From: a bacterium
GTDB taxonomy: Bacteria > Patescibacteriota > Microgenomatia > Daviesbacterales > UBA10151
Assembly (NCBI GenBank): GCA_027364775.1
Contig: DAHXOS010000105.1
Span: forward strand, 1-5,317
Direction of reading: 5' to 3'
Length of the DNA: 5,317 nucleotides
A model generated the notes under the pieces. The model had not been told where the DNA came from. It saw nothing but the letters and a program-made list of their open reading frames with translations, and searched no databases. The translations under genes and the position numbers were made by a program. Below, one piece after another: positions 5,218-5,317 of this stretch (its first letter is position 1; every line of letters starts with the position of its first letter).

Positions 5218-5317
5218 TTGCCAAGTGATTTTAACAAATTAATTTACACACTTCCTAAGTTTAGTAGAAAAGATTACATTTCCTTCATGAGAACTGTAGA
5301 TAATGTTTTAGGTTTTG
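5218..5317 (+). CDS. 5' end of an unidentified gene, cut by the window end
   Basis: This frame is open from 5212, just after an in-frame TAA at 5209-5211, to the end of the window. From TTG 5218 it encodes 33 residues, beginning MPSDFNKLIYTLPKFSRK (with TTG read as Met) and ending RTVDNVLGF. The mix of charged, aromatic and small residues looks like a real protein N-terminus rather than random AT-rich translation. ATG 5287 is an alternative start (MRTVDNVLGF), but the sequence before it also looks coding. Neither start has a clear ribosome site; candidate -10 boxes lie upstream at 5176-5195. The gene is divergent from the membrane-protein operon. The fragment is too short to name a family. 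Confidence 0.4.
   Translation, partial: MPSDFNKLIYTLPKFSRKDYISFMRTVDNVLGF

Overview
This AT-rich window has compact genes, short or absent intergenic gaps and few Shine-Dalgarno sites. Six of the seven genes whose ends are visible stop with TAA and one with TAG. The gene content suggests a small-genome bacterium, most likely a Patescibacteria/CPR member of the Microgenomates type. That content is a short-form 6-phosphogluconate dehydrogenase with glucose-6-phosphate dehydrogenase, a SurA-like protein without a parvulin domain, a divergent PAP2 phosphatase and a stand-alone DUF192 protein. The taxonomic placement is inferred from gene style, not from a marker gene.

Layout. Positions 1-483 look like a decaying or poorly conserved region. 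They hold a small glycine-zipper ORF (41-310, +), whose frame continues upstream through a TGA, and a possible broken mini-gene (317-445, -) with one internal TGA. Next comes a divergent pair sharing a 33-bp gap: a DUF192 protein (484-822, -) and a membrane-anchored SurA-like chaperone module (856-1581, +). The SurA-like gene is followed by gnd (1662-2573, +). gnd meets zwf (2570-4003, -) tail to tail, and the two stop codons share the palindrome TTAA. zwf is the last gene of a tightly overlapping minus-strand operon that starts with a YdjM-like membrane protein (4640-5140) and continues with a PAP2 phosphatase (3996-4646); the overlaps are 7 and 8 nt. An AT-rich divergent promoter region (5141-5217) separates this operon from a plus-strand gene that runs off the window end.

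Function. zwf and gnd are the two dehydrogenases of the oxidative pentose phosphate pathway. They convert glucose 6-phosphate through 6-phosphogluconate to ribulose 5-phosphate and should supply NADPH. The intermediate lactonase (pgl) is not in the window. The two membrane proteins co-transcribed with zwf carry probable lipid or phosphate-ester hydrolase motifs, but their link to the pathway is unknown.

I do not see a clearly new multi-gene system. The points most worth a second look are the convergent stop-sharing zwf/gnd arrangement, the altered N-terminal motif of the G6PD, the PAP2 protein lacking the usual motif-1 arginine, the TGA-interrupted frames at the left end, and the likely leaderless start of the membrane-protein operon. 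No tRNA, rRNA, CRISPR array, intact insertion sequence or convincing intrinsic terminator was seen.
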